Of a stretch of DNA of 64,000 nucleotides, positions 63,362 to 64,000 are shown piece by piece (the first letter of the stretch is position 1; each line of letters begins with the position of its first letter). The notes under the pieces were generated by a model that saw nothing but the letters and a program-made list of their open reading frames with translations, was not told the origin of the DNA and searched no databases. Source of the DNA: Halopolyspora algeriensis (GTDB taxonomy: Bacteria > Actinomycetota > Actinomycetes > Mycobacteriales > Pseudonocardiaceae); assembly GCF_003337235.1 (NCBI RefSeq), contig NZ_QPJC01000005.1:1-64000 (forward strand). The letters run 5' to 3'. A program made the translations under genes and the position numbers.

Positions 63362-64000
63362 CTACGGCGCGGGACAGCTCCCGTCCGAGACCATCATCCC
63401 GATTTCCATCGCCGAGACCGCAGGACCGGCATGGTCTCCCCGGACCGCGTGCGCCCCCATCTTGCACAGCCGCCCCGCCTGTTCCTCCGTGCGCACTCCC
63501 GCGGCGACGACGGTCAGGTCCAGCAGCCGTGCCGAGGAGACCAGACTGTGCACCAGATGCTCATCCAGCGGGTCCGGTTCTGTGGATGCTGCCAGGCTGT
63601 CCAGGTATTTCCCGGCGATCTCGACGCCCTGCACCGGAAGCCCCCGCAACCGGGCGAGCCGCGTGTAGTCGCTGCCGAAATCCCGCACCACCAGACCGAT
63701 ACCCGACTCGGCGAGGATGTCCAGCGTATCCACGGGGTCGCCCTGCTCGTCGAACAGCGCGGACTCGGGCACGCCCAAGCGAAGCCGGTCGGCGGGTAAA
63801 CCGGTCTCGGCCAGGGTCCGCTGGACCTCGGCGACCAATTCGGGATCGAGGAAATGCCGCGGCGACAGGTTCACACCGACCGCCGGGGCAGCCGCACCGA
63901 GAGTCCGTACCCAGTGCGCGGCATGCGCACACGCCTGCCGCAGCACCCAGTTACCGAGGCGCGTGATCGCGCCGGTCTCCTCGGCCAGTTCGAGGAAGCT
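63362..64000 (-). CDS. EAL-domain protein, C-terminal part, catalytically degenerate (cut by window edge)
   Basis: The last 212 residues of a cyclic-di-GMP phosphodiesterase-type EAL domain. It is recognised from [39 protein letters not shown], the position of LEITES (here LGVPESAL), DDFGTGYSSL (here [10 protein letters not shown]) and KIDRSFV (here [11 protein letters not shown]). The metal and catalytic carboxylates are replaced at several of these sites, so it is probably a c-di-GMP-binding or protein-interaction domain rather than an active enzyme. The N-terminal part, which could hold GGDEF or sensory domains, lies beyond the window. Confidence 0.85.
   Translation of the reverse strand, partial: SFLELAEETGAITRLGNWVLRQACAHAAHWVRTLGAAAPAVGVNLSPRHFLDPELVAEVQRTLAETGLPADRLRLGVPESALFDEQGDPVDTLDILAESGIGLVVRDFGSDYTRLARLRGLPVQGVEIAGKYLDSLAASTEPDPLDEHLVHSLVSSARLLDLTVVAAGVRTEEQAGRLCKMGAHAVRGDHAGPAVSAMEIGMMVSDGSCPAP

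Overview
The window is a contiguous stretch of high-G+C actinobacterial chromosome. Three things point to the order Pseudonocardiales (Saccharopolyspora/Actinopolyspora-like), although genus cannot be fixed by eye: the gene content (BldD, the actinobacterial integration host factor MihF, a phosphatidylinositol-type CDP-alcohol transferase), many GTG starts, and gene order. It is almost entirely core genome. I see no rRNA, tRNA, CRISPR array, prophage or intact insertion sequence. About 64 protein genes are supported, most on the minus strand; both edge genes (metK on the left, an EAL-domain protein on the right) are cut by the window.

Layout. (1) 1-12.5 kb, minus: metK-coaBC-rpoZ-gmk-mihF, then the pyrimidine operon pyrR-pyrB-pyrC-(membrane protein)-carA-carB-pyrF, in which the genes overlap by 1-4 bases. 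It is led by a PyrR-type RNA loop next to the pyrR Shine-Dalgarno (SD) sequence. pyrD is absent from the cluster. (2) 12.7-23.6 kb: bldD on plus; then nusB, efp, an Xaa-Pro peptidase and the shikimate genes aroQ-aroB-aroK-aroC with a prepilin peptidase on minus. A sugar phosphotransferase (PTS) module follows (EIIA and EIIB on minus, EIIC and HPr on plus), and then aroE. (3) 23.6-34.9 kb, minus: mltG-ruvX-alaS-DUF6167-DUF948, a 2-hydroxyacid dehydrogenase, rarA, an APH-like kinase, aspS. (4) 35.3-44.7 kb: an unusual HTH protein, a YrhK-like small membrane protein, a membrane protein, an SOS-boxed radical SAM protein, hisS, a metallo-hydrolase, a membrane cyclophilin, relA. (5) 44.9-52.6 kb, minus: apt-secF-secD-yajC, then ruvB-ruvA-ruvC (SOS box) and yebC. 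(6) 52.6-56.2 kb: pdxT, azlD, azlC, a divergent XRE/cupin regulator with an array of four operators, and pdxS. (7) 56.5-64 kb: an EF-G paralogue, a DUF222 fragment, a pgsA-type gene, yceI with a redox-sigma-like promoter, a HIT protein, thrS, and a degenerate EAL protein.

How the parts fit. The window joins nucleotide synthesis and its regulator, aromatic amino acid and vitamin B6 synthesis, three class II tRNA synthetases plus alaS, the Sec translocase auxiliaries, the stringent-response enzyme, and Holliday-junction processing. The most interesting signals are regulatory rather than whole new gene clusters. These are: a LexA-type box directly upstream of a radical SAM protein that ends in a sliding-clamp-like QLTLF motif; four GTTCR-N6-YGAAC inverted repeats between azlC and its putative regulator; the PyrR-type loop; and a palindrome lying exactly inside the spacer of a SigR-like yceI promoter. 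No base counts or database searches were run. Family names come from recognisable motifs, and gene-order comparisons come from memory of Mycobacterium tuberculosis and Streptomyces.
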